DNA of 64,000 nucleotides, from assembly GCA_905250075.1 (NCBI GenBank), contig CAJNOP010000019.1:2085022-2149021 (forward strand), written 5' to 3'. The notes under the pieces are model-generated. The model was not told where the DNA came from, did no database searches, and saw nothing but the letters and a program-made list of their open reading frames with translations. Position 1 is the first letter of the stretch. The number at the start of each line of letters is the position of its first letter. This stretch comes from Rotaria sp. Silwood1 (lineage: Eukaryota > Rotifera > Eurotatoria > Philodinida > Philodinidae). This document shows positions 1-10,995 of this stretch, piece after piece. A program made the position numbers and the translations under genes.

Positions 1-330
1 GTGTGTGGTCTCTGGAGATCTTTCATTGAAGAGTATTTGATTTTTTTGAAGGCCTTACTGGTTTTTAGGAAATAATAAGAGACTATAAATCGATGTAGAA
101 TTTAATTATCTATCGGGGACACTGATTTATCCGACCGGAATACATATCTTTGTGAATATTCTGGTGTGTGGTCTCTGGAGATCTTTCATCTAGAAGTATT
201 TGATTTTTTGGAGGGTCTTACTGATTTTTTGGAAATAATCGGAGGCTATCAATCGATGTAGACTTTAATTCTCTATCAAGGACAGTCATTTGTTTTAGTG
301 GGACAAGTAGTATTTTGAATATTATGCTGA
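1..330. repeat. Tandem repeat, 163-bp period, two clear copies
   Basis: The segment beginning GTGTGTGGTCTCTGGAGATC at base 1 recurs at base 164 and the two copies stay alignable to about base 330. A weaker third copy may follow at about 410-510. The array runs off the left edge, so its true copy number is unknown. I see no coding potential in it. Confidence 0.8.
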
Positions 331-1128
331 AATCCGCGTTTTTGCTCTATTTTTCGGGCATGAAAAGTAATTTTAATTTTTTTTGTGGCACTATATGATT
401 TTTTATTGGATATCTGAGACGGCCATTCGAACCGAAATTCAATTCTGCATTCAGGACAGTTATTTATTTGACCAGGACAACTCCGGAATCGAATATTTTT
501 TTAAAATACTCGAATATGCTGATAACTTTATGGACATTTATTATGCATGTTAGTTGTGGAAAGTAAAAGAAAACTGAGAATTTAATGCATGTTTAACTGA
601 AAGCATTTTCGAAAATTCAAAATACCTTTTAGTCTTTGGCTTATCACAGCCAAAACTCGACAGAAATGAGAGAGATTAAAGTTGCGTTATTGTGAACAGA
701 GTATTACTGGTCATAGAGTATGATTAAGTTCTGTCTGAAACGTACATTTATGATTTTATTTTGAGTTCCAATAGATTTCAGTAAATGATAAGCTAAAAAT
801 ATATTTGCTCACAAACTACACTTTGAAATATACTTCAAAAGCCTAGACACTACTATGAAGAGAGTCATAATATGGTTCCTTTTGTTTGAAAACTACGCAT
901 TTGAATTTGAGTTTTAAAGAAAACTAGTGTCTCTACGGTAATGTGCTGACGCAAATAAGTCTTTTCAATGAATGCAATTAATATCCACCAACTTAATTGT
1001 AACAAGTTCTATTGCGCATCACATAGTGAAGAATTGTTAAAAATAGAAAAAATTCAACTGAAAAAGGCCATCGCACATGACTAAGCTGAAATATTTTTTC
1101 CACTTACTGTTCAAGTTCGTTGATATCG
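331..1128. other. Non-coding stretch upstream of the tail-collar gene
   Basis: AT-rich sequence with a possible degenerate repeat copy at the left end. No exon or RNA gene recognised. A pyrimidine-rich stretch ending in TTTTTAG at 1134-1140 could be a splice acceptor for an upstream exon of the next gene, but I could not find that exon. Confidence 0.5.
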
Positions 1129-2385
1129 ATGTCATTTTTAGCTACAATATCAACCCAATCAACGGGAAAATACACTGGTATCACTGGTAGCGGACAATCG
1201 TTTAATAACATGCAATCATCTGTGGTACTTATGCAAATAGTACACACAAATTTCACACTTTCTTGGTGTGTGATTCGTACATTTGCTTTCGATTTCGCTC
1301 CAGGAAGTACTCCGATAGCAGACGGAAGATTGCTTTCGATTTCACTCAATAGAACATTATTCTCTATCATTGGTACAACTTATGGAGGTGATGGTACATC
1401 GAACTTTGCTCTTCCTAATTTGCAAGGAATCGCCATGATTGGTAGTGATCTATCTTCTTATACTCTCGGTTCACAGACTGGAAGCCAACAGATTACACTG
1501 ACTATAAATCAAATGCCAGCACATATACACTCAATTCCCAGTTCAACTCAATCCACAGGTGTTACGGGTGCATCGCAATCCTTCAACAATCTTCAGCTAT
1601 CATTGCCAGTGAACTACATCATCTGTACATCCGGATACTTTCCATCACCTGATTCTACTGTACAATACCCCTTCCTTGGACAAATTGTTGCTCTTATTGG
1701 AAACTCAATCCCGAACGGGTGGACACTTGCCAATGGAAACTTACTTTCCATTGCACAGAATACCGCACTATTTGCTGTAATTGGCACTACTTATGGAGGT
1801 GATGGTCGATCCAATTTTGCTCTACCAGATTTACGAGGTCGTGTTGGCGTCGGTGTAGCTACAGGATCTAGCCTACAGCTCGGTGGTAAGAGCGGAACAG
1901 AATCTATTACTTTGCTCAGTACCAATTTACCCTCACATCAACACAGTCTGCTTAGTAATACATATGGTAATAATCAGACTAGTAGTACAGGTGATGGACA
2001 GCCATTCGAAAACGCACAACCGTCTTTGGGCATTAATTATATGATATCACTGTCAGGAGTATATCCTTCTCGGGATGGTGGTACAATAGACTCTCAAACA
2101 CCCGTATTGGGAGAGATCGTTGGATTTGCCGGCAACTATGTACCACAGGGTTGGTCTAGAGCTGATGGTAGTCTACTGTCGATTTCATCCAATATAGCTT
2201 TATTTTCTTTGCTCCAGACATATTATGGAGGCGACGGTAAAAGCAGTTTCGCTCTACCTGACCTACGTGATCGGGTGACTGTTGGCTCTGGAGAAGGCTT
2301 CACTGTGGGTGCAGTAGTCGGCTCGTCTGAGATCACACTTGCAACAGATCAATTGCCAGCTCATGCGCATAGTCTTCCCAATTGA
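1129..2385 (+). CDS. Tail-collar domain repeat protein (microcystin-dependent-protein-like)
   Basis: Uninterrupted frame of 418 codons from the ATG at 1129; a TTG nine bases upstream is a less likely start. It contains three phage-tail-collar-type repeats (Pfam Tail_collar family), each with a core like LLSI-x-N-x-ALF, then T-YGGDG-x-S-FALPDLRGRV, then a closing PAHxH or PSHQH motif at about residues 126, 273 and 410. Such proteins are common in bacteria, where they are annotated as microcystin-dependent or MdpB-like; they are not normal metazoan genes, so horizontal transfer is inferred. The first repeat is shorter and degenerate before IRTFAFDFAP, and a linker-like stretch precedes it, so the 5' end may be decayed or may continue in an unseen exon. 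There is no visible signal peptide in this model. Role in the animal is unknown. Confidence 0.75.
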   Translation: MSFLATISTQSTGKYTGITGSGQSFNNMQSSVVLMQIVHTNFTLSWCVIRTFAFDFAPGSTPIADGRLLSISLNRTLFSIIGTTYGGDGTSNFALPNLQGIAMIGSDLSSYTLGSQTGSQQITLTINQMPAHIHSIPSSTQSTGVTGASQSFNNLQLSLPVNYIICTSGYFPSPDSTVQYPFLGQIVALIGNSIPNGWTLANGNLLSIAQNTALFAVIGTTYGGDGRSNFALPDLRGRVGVGVATGSSLQLGGKSGTESITLLSTNLPSHQHSLLSNTYGNNQTSSTGDGQPFENAQPSLGINYMISLSGVYPSRDGGTIDSQTPVLGEIVGFAGNYVPQGWSRADGSLLSISSNIALFSLLQTYYGGDGKSSFALPDLRDRVTVGSGEGFTVGAVVGSSEITLATDQLPAHAHSLPN

Positions 2386-2830
2386 CTAATGTTATCGATA
2401 TAACGACTGTTTCTACCAGAAACTTGCACTTGTTTCACTAATAATCTATTAATCGTATCTAATTTGATATTTTTAACCTAATTTTTAACCTAACAGTAAT
2501 CTATAAAAGTATAATATCATTCTTTCATCAAAACGTCCTAGTTAGGATTTTTAAAGAATCGACTCTATCGATAATCAAGATTGCAAATGGCGAATGAAAC
2601 TATTTGATTGAGTATAAGCTCATAATATTAAATTCCTATGTATTACTAGCTTCTATAAATTCCTTCTCTTAAAGACTGCATGAACTGTAGCTGTTCTCTT
2701 TGTCTTGCAATATGTCTACTTGATTATATCCTTTGTTTCTGCAAAACATATAGTAGAAATGATACGAAACGATAAGAAACGTACAATAAATTACCATGAA
2801 TCATAATATTTCCATTTTTATATCGATACG
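2386..2830. other. Intergenic, nothing recognised
   Basis: AT-rich sequence between the tail-collar gene and the mariner-like element. No coding exon or repeat seen. Confidence 0.5.
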
Positions 2831-3673
2831 ACTGGGTTTGCCAAAAGTTTTGCGACATTTGGTGTTTTTCATATAACTCAATTCAAACGAAAGATGAAAT
2901 TTTGAATTTTGTTTTTGAAGATGCGCTATTCAATTCTCCATAAAAGTGTACTCACTTTAATTTAAAATAGTAGAACTGAAATTTTGGATCGGTTAAATAG
3001 TGTGGTTATATGAATTGCATTTATATCCCGTCTGTTTTTATTACAACACTTTTTCTGACTTTTCCTATTATAAACAGGTCAGTATGAAACTAAGTTTTAC
3101 CAATATGATCATATATCAATACTCTTTCAGAATAATTTGTTTCTGTTCGATAACGATTTTTGTTGGGTCTAATAACATAATCTGTTTCATATGTTACTGT
3201 AAAAATAGTTTTCCTAGCAATGTTTCGAGTCTTCTTCCAATTGAATCGTTTTGTTCAGTGTTTTTTGAGCATCCAGTAGAAAAAGAGATGTTTTTTCTTC
3301 AGAATACTATAAAATTGAACTTTGTTTGGCCATATATCACATTCTTACAAGGTTGTTTTTCTGAAACGAGATAATTGAGCAAGAGAATTTTGTGATTTTC
3401 AAAATTTAACCTTGTGAAAAATTCTGTCTAATGGAATCAATACTTAATATATAGGCAGTCAACTGAGGCTATTAAGAGCTATCTGAAAGTCTACTAGTTC
3501 TAAAAGCAAAACATTCGTTCGTATAGAAAAATATTATTTTTAAATAAGATAAATGCGTTTTTGTAGAGAACTGAATAGCGCATCTTCAGAAATAAAATTC
3601 AAAATTTTATCCGCTCTATGAAATGAAATATGTGAAAAACACCAATTGTCTGAAAACTTTTGGCACACCCAGT
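2831..3673. mobile_element. Non-autonomous Tc1/mariner-like element
   Basis: The left end reads ACTGGGTTTGCCAAAAGTTT and the right end, reverse-complemented, reads ACTGGGTGTGCCAAAAGTTT. The inverted arms continue for about 100 bp, through a GGTGTTTTTCA block and a GATGCGCTATTCA block. TA dinucleotides lie at or next to both ends, as expected for Tc1/mariner insertion. The 0.6-kb centre has an open frame at 3000-3374 without any recognisable transposase catalytic motif, so the copy looks non-autonomous. Arms differ at several sites, which suggests an old insertion. Confidence 0.7.
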
Positions 3674-3814
3674 ATGTGTCAATACTTTCGTAGGGCATTT
3701 AATAAGTTGTTAGCTAAGAAATCATTTTTACTTATGAAGCACCTTAACATTGGTAGTCTTGTCACGTTATGCAACTGGTGAAACTAATATTATTGTAATT
3801 GGTAATTTTTGCTA

Positions 3815-4875
3815 TCTAATTATTTCTCCTTAGCCATACTACTGTTCAAAAACAAAAACAGTGCTTGAGTTTTCTCAATAGTTAAACTAATACACGGATA
3901 ATAATACTTACGATAAATTCGATCGGAAAGACGTAAACAACGAAAAGCTTGCCGACAATTAGTATCCTTAATATAATTGAATGAAGTCAGCATGGCTAAA
4001 GTGATTTGTCTATTGTGCCAGTTGGAACACGGTTTTCCATTAACTGGCAAATCAGTCCTATGCAAAAATAGACCATCGCCACATGAAAAATAAAGTGGAT
4101 ATCGATTAATACATTCTTCGCACCGAAATGTGATAAACTGACCATCAGCGAAATTTGTTAGAAACTGAGGTCGAAAGATGTTTTCTTTCTCTTCACAACC
4201 ATCCAGATAGTCAGTACTTAAGTAGCTCTCTCATATAAATATCAGTGAAATACACCGACCACCATAATGACATCGATATTCAAGATCAGCACATGTTGTC
4301 ATTTCTAATGTTTCACACCACTTTTATCTTCACCATTCATACAATCAGTTTTGTCATTACATATTTGGCGCCATAATGTCCGTATGGCGTTTCATAGAAG
4401 CTCGAATAATTTTATTAAATGAAAAAGATGAATCGTAAACAAATCACTACTGGCATTTTGAGCCAAACCATAGAGATGAACAGTTATAGAATAATTTTGA
4501 ACTTCGAATATTCATTTCATACTGTTCGACAGCATCGATGGGTGCTGTCCAATTAAGAAGTTGTTCATCTGTTACACCTTGTTCTCTTATTTCATTAAAA
4601 GTAATTTTCTTCGCTATACTTTCATTCAATATATCAGACATTTCTTCTTCTTTTTTCATCATTATCAAGTAGTTGACAATAGGGATCAAATTATTATTTT
4701 TAATTTTAAGACGAATAAATATCTAATGCGCCTTCAAAGACTTGAGCGTAGAGACAATCAAATGTCAGATATGAACTCTGATGAACATCAGAGGAATATA
4801 GATAATATTGAGTATACACTACACTATGCAGAGCAAGAAATATCATAAAACATATAATCAGCATTCTTGCACGAT
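3815..4875 (-). pseudogene. Decayed LDLa/EGF-like receptor gene (bdelloid family)
   Basis: Reading minus-strand frames from 4875 downwards gives family-like pieces in order. First is a signal-peptide-like start (MLIICFMIFLALHSVVYTQ, near 4865). Then comes a segment ending ITFNEIREQGVTDEQLLNW and an EGF-like end (FYNCSSLWFGSKCQ, near 4450), then YDSSFSFNKIIRASMKR. An LDL-receptor class A-like stretch follows (LWRQICNDKTDCMNGED, near 4350), then further Cys-containing LDLa-like sequence (CADLEYRCHYGGRCIS). The pieces lie in different frames and are separated by stop codons, for example two in a row just after GSKCQ. Such LDLa/EGF proteins, often with a 7TM end, are abundant in bdelloid genomes as far as I know. 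The gene looks dead, with several breaks. Confidence 0.6.
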
Positions 4876-5023
4876 TTGTATGAAAGATGATTATTGTCAA
4901 AACTTTTATATTCCAAGAATGAGCCGATCAACAAAAAGACATTTGTTCTTCTATTTTATGGAAATGCAAACTGAAAGAATATATTTTGTTTTCCTGTTCA
5001 TTTTCTGTAACAATACGGCATAA

Positions 5024-5099
5024 AGGGTATTCACTAAGATTTGACCGGCTTAATCAATAAATCTATTGATTAAGCCGGTCAAAATTTAGTGAACACCCT
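5024..5099. repeat. 76-bp near-perfect palindrome (mini inverted-repeat element)
   Basis: The two halves are reverse complements for about 33 bp each, starting AGGGTATTCACTAAGATTTG on the left and meeting around AATCTATTGATT. TA occurs next to both ends. This resembles the ends of a TA-inserting DNA transposon collapsed into a hairpin. The region from 4900 to 5837 otherwise shows nothing recognisable. Confidence 0.8.
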
Positions 5100-5837
5100 A
5101 TACGGGGTTCCTGTTTCAATAAAATGAAAAATCACGATCCACAGATTAAGAGGCAGAGCGATGTTCTTTTACTTGCTAGTCACTTACGAGCAAAATTGAT
5201 GAACAAAATAGTACCAGATAAAAATGTTTGTTGTTTATTCTTTACTTTTTTTGTGAGAAAAGAATTAATTATTGAATACTGAAGAAGATCATCACTTATC
5301 AAGCTTTTAAAAAAGCAATGCAATTCAATAATAGAACAGGATTCATTGCGCATTTAAAATCAACTCTCTTTCGAATCCGATTTTATCATTCCAGTATAGT
5401 CAATTTGATGGTAGAGTCAAGCAGCACATAACTTGCAATACGGACTTTCACAGTTGACTTTCAGCAATATATATAATTTCACGCTGGGTAAGTCCAAGGA
5501 TAAGAACTTTCGGCTATTTTAAATGCATCGAACCTATTCTAATACGTTGAAAACTATTGGTACAATCATTACAAGAACTAATTATTTGTAGTAATGGCAA
5601 TGCTAGTCAGTCTAACAACGTTATTTATTTGAGAATTTGTCATATCGGACTAAAAAAATTGATAATTACTTTGTGATGGTTTTTTTACGAGTAGTCATGT
5701 TAAAGATGAGTGATACTGGAGACGAATATTCAAAATAAGTCTGGAATATAACAAAAAAGTTTTCTTGAGACAATAATCGATTCATTGTGCAAATAGCACC
5801 ATATCAAGTCGTTATAGTCGGTAAATGATGCAAAAAT
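5100..5837. other. Intergenic, nothing recognised
   Basis: AT-rich stretch without recognisable exon, RNA gene or repeat. Confidence 0.45.
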
Positions 5838-6007
5838 GTGAGTGATTATGCGATATTGATTCAGGATAAAAATACTCAAACTATTATTGATGAATTATTA
5901 ATAAATGAAAGTGTACATGCTTCTGAAACTCTTCGTACATCATTTGATGATGAACATTCAATGACTGTTTTAGATGTAATAGAATCCAACGCAAAATATA
6001 TTCAAAT
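5838..6007 (+). pseudogene. Possible gene fragment cut off by the hAT-type element
   Basis: About 57 open codons with protein-like composition (contains TIIDELLINESVHASETL and SMTVLDVIESN) end exactly where the hAT-type inverted repeat begins at 6008. The open frame needs a GTG start, so it may be an internal exon piece. A related short stretch (VDELLINEISASSKE in translation) occurs at about 9318-9362, also without context. I do not recognise the family; it could be chance. Confidence 0.25.
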
Positions 6008-6974
6008 CAGAGATGGGCAGCTCCGACACCGGAGCGCCCGCTCCATGGGGCGGAGCAATTCCTCAGAACAGTGGAACTGGAGCGGAGTCGGAGCGGAGCG
6101 CCTCGTGAATAAAATGGAGCTAGAGTGGAGTGAGAGAGACCTTTTCTTTTCTAGCTCTGACCAGGCGCTCATTTTTCACTTTATTCTTCTGTAAACAAAG
6201 ACAGAAGAATTAGTGAGATAAAAGTTCGTCAACGACTATCATTGCAGTGAATATGCCATTGTTACATTTTAATCAAGGACAATGCTTGAGACAATGACTA
6301 ATCGTTCATTTAGTCGATTGTTCTACAGCTTATTTGACTGCGCTATTGTTAGTTTGAAAATATAAGAACATGACGCCGATGAAGAGAGAAAATTCAATAT
6401 TATGAAGTGTATGAGGAGTAAGCGATGACAGAACAGAAAAAAATTCTCATTCCACTGAAAGTTGAATGAACAAACTTTTCTATGGCAAAACAATCATATA
6501 ACTGATTGTCATTGTTAACTGAGCAAGATGATGACTTCAATGAATGATCTCTTTATTCATACTGGCACCGGCTTACTACAAGAGTACTTTGTGCACCGGT
6601 TTCCTCTGATCTAGTTGAAAGGGTGATTTCCTCGAGCGGCATACTCATGTGTCCTCATCACAGTCGACTCCCTGAGAATATGCTCTCAATGCTTACTTTA
6701 CTAAAATGCAATCGACATTTGCTGTAGTTCACTAGTCTATTTGACATTTTAAATAATCTTCATATTGTAATCAGGCTAAGTTAAATTTATCGAGAACTAG
6801 TTTGTTTTGTCTATATTCTATAGGTATATATGTTGAAGTAAAACGTCAAATTTACTGCACATCATCAAACTTCAACAAAAACAGCAAAAAAGTTTTCATT
6901 ATAGCGGAGCGACTGTTAATGGCTAGAGCTGAAGCTGAGCTGGAGCGAGAAATGGTCGAAGCTGCCCGTCTCTG
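6008..6974. mobile_element. Non-autonomous hAT-type element
   Basis: Termini are CAGAGATGGGCAGCTCCGAC on the left and, reverse-complemented, CAGAGACGGGCAGCTTCGAC on the right. CAGAG-x-TGGGC-like ends are the hallmark of hAT transposons. GC-rich GGAGC repeats follow inside both ends. The 967-bp element has no transposase-like frame, so it depends on another copy. The eight flanking bases on each side agree at only 5 of 8 positions, so the target duplication is mutated or absent. Its left edge abuts an open reading frame fragment. Confidence 0.75.
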
Positions 6975-7699
6975 ATAGTAATTACTATTTGATTTGGTTT
7001 TGATAACAGAACCGAATCAATTGAATCATAAAAACTCTCTTTGTAGATCTCGCAGATTAGAAAATAAATTATTTTCATCACAACAATTTGAAATTTTTGT
7101 TCTTTAACATTCTTCATTGAAACGTCAAAAAAAGATGAAATTCCGTGTTGGACAGTATTTTTATTGTTCTTTGATTCGATGCAGTTATACTTGTTAAGAA
7201 ATGACCTGATATTCTGTAAGCTTGTGAAAAACTGAACAACTTTCATTTCAAACATGTATTCGAATATCACTTCGTTTCGTAGTAAAATGCTAAACTTATA
7301 GCCTACTCTAAAAAATAGTTTCATTTTCTGGAATTCCGTGACGGTCGATATTTTTTTGAATCACTCTCGTCCGTCTAAGGAAGAATCAATGAAATTTATA
7401 TTGGGTATTGTATCTAAATAATTTGCATCTATGATAAAAATTTGAGAGAATTTTCATTCATTGACGATGAAATATAGGTCGCACTATGTACAAAAAGAAA
7501 TTCCGTGATGCTTGACTATGTCGATATGTATTCGCGATTATAAATATATCATTGTATAATGCATATAAAAAAAAAGAAAAATTAAGCGTTATATGATTAG
7601 TACTGTTTCTTGTTTTCAAATAAAATAAGTTAGAATTTCAATGCGCAGATTAATGTAAGAAATCAGTCTTTTGGATCAGAATGAATACGAGAAAATAAT
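6975..7699. other. Stretch downstream of the EXORDIUM-like gene
   Basis: A minus-strand open frame at 6975-7324 has no family resemblance and low-complexity AT-rich content. No repeat seen. The 3' UTR of the EXORDIUM-like gene should lie here, just below 7700. Confidence 0.4.
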
Positions 7700-10600
7700 T
7701 TAGGCAGACATTGCACATGTCTGAAGTTCGGCGTTCCAATTTTGTTGAATAAGATACTTCAAGCCACCAGAAACTATGTTATAGTAAGCCCCATTTGAAA
7801 GTTGAGAAACACTTCCATACGTCCAGGCACTAAAATTACAAAATCAATTATTTTGTTAATAGATCTCTGTTACCAATATAAATTAGGCAATCACTGTTGA
7901 AATTTGTTACAAATATGATGATAAGAATATTTATCTATAGCAGAAAGATCAAACTTGTCTAGAAGAACACACATCTTTATTCAATTTCGATTGCGTAAAA
8001 ATTGTTGCCTAATAGAATATTATTTCGGCAGACCTTCATTTCCTTCACAATTCAAACGATTTAACAGGTTGCTTTGTTATGACTCATATATGAGCCTATC
8101 CACGGAAGGTGTTATTCCGTCACACTCGGTTTGTGGTGAATGTGGAGTCGTGGACAGCTTTGCAATTTCTCATTTTGAAAAACGCAATTTTTTGTCCAAA
8201 ATTGCAAAAACATTTGATCTTAAACATTGAGTCGTTTGTACGTAATGAAACAAACAAAGCGTGACGGAATAACGTTTTGCGTGGACAAGCTCATATGTAT
8301 TGGTCATTCAAATGAAAAAAAACTAGTATGGGCACAAAAGAACGACAGAATTCATGTAGTCGATATCTCCCAGTCTGAACATGTTCCAAAGTCAGACACT
8401 CGAAGCTTTCTGAGAATCTGCGAGCAAATGGAAATATTTGACATTGATTCGAAGAAAAGGATGCGGACATATAAGATTACTAATTGGTCCGCTGACTTTT
8501 CGATTTCGCATCCTGAGCCATACATAAAATAATAGATCTGAACGCTGTAAATATTTTGCTAGCATTTTGGATGTACTTCGATTTCATATTACGAAAACTT
8601 TTGTTTTCACTATCTGCAGTATCCTAATACTTTTTCTCCATGTATGGCTACTTGAAAATCTTTCTGTACACATGTTCTGAATTGACCAACACTTCGAGAC
8701 TTTCTCATTATAGCTAGGAAATAAATAGATTTTGAAAATAGCACAATCTAGTCAGGATCATTAAGTTAAGTGTTTTGGCTATGTTCAAAACAATGGTCAT
8801 ATCATCGTCAATAATCATAAAAACCTGACCAATTTTAAGAACAACATCATACTTATATCTGATTTTTCAGTATAGATAGAGTACAGAATGGCACTGAAAA
8901 TAACATCAGACAGTACCGATTTATATGCTAGATGCTTGAGAAAATCTCGAATATACTCTTATTGAAGCATCATTTCTAGTTTTTTTCTTTCGATTGATGT
9001 TTAGTCTATTACAATCTTATGAGCTGTATTTGAGACAAAAATGATATGAAAGACCTATAGTGATGAGACTGTAAGATGAAGGAGTGACTCATGATAGTCT
9101 AGCGGCTAGGTCATCCGCCTGATGAGCAGAAGACGTGGGTTCTAAAGCGCGAATATTGATACCAGTGTGGAAATGGATAAATTGGCATTAGCATCAGGCA
9201 TTTCTACATACAGCCGTCCATCTAAATCCATTTAATAGAACACTTTCTCGTCAGTTCATAGAACTGGAACTGATTCCGATTATAGTCTATAAGTTTATCG
9301 ATTAATAATTACTTGTGGATGAGTTATTGATAAATGAAATCAGTGCTAGTTCTAAAGAATGAGAGAAGCACCCCTACTCAGCTCTTTTGGAATCTAACCG
9401 TTACACTTCTTCTCTCAACAGATCTCTGAAAATGTATGATTGTCGTTGGCTAAAATCACATGAAGGGAATTGTTACCAGAAGAATTTCTTTTTCTGAATT
9501 TTTCTCGAACCAAAAGTGCTAGAAAAATACATTTGACATATCACAGAGAGTACTTTACTTCTATACTTACCACTTATCCGCATTTTCATTACCGCTTGAG
9601 TCACCCCATGCATCCAACCATGAATCAGACATCGCTTCTACTATTTCATGTACTATACAACTCACCATGGCATCAACACCAAGATCACCATTAGGTGATA
9701 CAGTCGGGTTATAATTGTTGGGATCGCAACCGTGTCCAATGAACCTTCCAGGATTTCCTATAAATCCGTAGATGTATGTTGTAGATCCAGCAAGAAACGT
9801 GTAATGATATCCACAATAGTCGGAAAGGAAAGACCCACCAACTACTGAATTGCTTTCGGACACATCTGCAGAGGTGAGCCACAAGTAGATGCCATTTGGA
9901 TCATTCGGCAGTTCTTCATTTGTAATATAATAAGATAATGCATCTGGTATATTAGTACCGCTCAGTGAAGTTCCATAAAAGTATGGCAATGTCCATGCAC
10001 CTCCGAGAGTGAGGGGACCTGTTGTGTATATTCTGGAACTTGTGGATGTAGCTTGATAGTAGTAGGTCTTTTCGATGTTGAACCATGCTGTACTTCCAAT
10101 TGTCGAAATGAGTGTGTAGATAATATTTATTTGAGCACTAGTCCAACTTCCATAAAACTGTACATAAAAGGATGCACCTGAATAAAGCATAAACAGATGA
10201 CATGAAGATACTCACTAAAATATAGACTTTGGTAGCTCCAGTTAATACATGACCACCGTAATTATAATAAATATCAGATGTAGACGATGTGCCTGTACCA
10301 CTGTCTGTATTCGATTTGAAGGGTCGATGTATGGCAGCATTTCTATGTCGAATTGTTTCATTGTGTTTCAATCCTGGATCTATATGAATTATAAGAATTT
10401 CACACATTTTTTAACATAGAAACGTTGATTATCTAATGAAAGTGTCTTGAACATTGACTGGACTAGATTTTGGCTAGTCATGAAATTTAAAAAGTGAGAG
10501 GCACTTACAAAAGCGACTAATCAGCAATCGTGCTCTAAACGGTTATGGGAATAGAACTAAATGTTCATTGAAAAAACAAACAACTAAGTTTGAAACTCTG

Positions 10601-10995
10601 TATGTATCAGAAATATATGACTAATAAAAATTTCGCTCTACAAGTGAAATTTTTATAATATTCGTCAAACAAATACTTAAAAAGATCTTGTTAGTCATCT
10701 CTCTATCGCACGAAAGATGTGCATCTGTTCCGAGGTATATTGTTCTTACAGAAAATCTATTTAGCTTTTCTGTTTCAGTAAAAGTTAGATTCACTATTCT
10801 AAGCAATCTAAAGAATACTTTTCACAATGACCATTTTGTTGTAATTTTGACTACATTTATATGAGTTTTCTTACTTTGCTTTTTTGGTATAATTTCCTTC
10901 AAGCGTCCAACATTAAAACAATTTGATGATGTTATGATACTTGCAACGATGATAATCACTAATAGATGAGAAGTCCAAGTCACCTCCATAACCAT
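7700..10995 (-). CDS. Secreted EXORDIUM-like / phosphate-induced protein 1 family protein
   Basis: Model: complement(join(7700..7829, 9571..10177, 10212..10379, 10875..10995)), 1026 nt, 341 aa; all phases agree. Exon 1 encodes a signal peptide (hydrophobic LLVIIIVASIITSS). Exons 2-4 give the PHI-1/EXORDIUM order: a YGG block, then FYGSW, LTSADV, a GVDAMV block, HEIVEA with D, and finally ENADKC joined by splicing to AWTYGSVSQLSNGAYYN and YLIQQNW. The last splice junction rebuilds the family Cys, which strongly supports the model. EXORDIUM proteins are extracellular and are known from plants, fungi and bacteria; the HExxE-type segment resembles microbial members. An animal copy implies horizontal transfer followed by intron gain. 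Intron 2 is only 34 nt; intron 3 is 1741 nt and holds repeats. Substrate is unknown; no regulation is visible. Confidence 0.8.
8088..8297. repeat. Inverted repeat inside intron 3 of the EXORDIUM-like gene
   Basis: Left arm around 8088-8150 (with GTTATTCCGTCACACT) is matched by the reverse complement of 8235-8297 (GTTATTCCGTCACGCT), including the outer ATATGAGCCTATCCACG block. Arms are about 60 bp with several mismatches, and the spacer is about 90 bp. It is probably a small foldback or MITE remnant; family unknown. Confidence 0.65.
9085..9170 (+). repeat. tRNA-derived sequence (SINE head or tRNA relic)
   Basis: TAGTCTAGCGGCTAGGTCAT resembles a tRNA D-arm/A-box, and GTGGGTTCTAAAGC resembles a T-arm/B-box at the right distance, with an anticodon-arm-like CCGCCTGATGAGCAGA between. 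The T stem and acceptor stem do not pair, so it is not a working tRNA gene. It lies in intron 3 of the EXORDIUM-like gene. No second copy was seen in the window. Confidence 0.45.

Noticed and set aside
3000-3374. 124-codon open frame inside the mariner-like element
   Set aside because: No transposase motifs, no convincing ATG context, hydrophobic low-complexity composition; taken as chance.
6000-6982. Clean 8-bp target duplication for the hAT-type element
   Set aside because: The flanking octamers match at only five of eight positions.
9085-9170. Functional tRNA gene
   Set aside because: D-arm and T-loop-like boxes are present but the T stem and acceptor stem do not pair.
9470-9694. Plus-strand open frame overlapping the EXORDIUM-like exon 3 end
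   Set aside because: It is the antisense shadow of the minus-strand exon.
1129-10995. Bacterial contamination explaining the foreign-type genes
   Set aside because: The EXORDIUM-like gene has spliceosomal introns, and base composition and repeats are continuous with the metazoan half.
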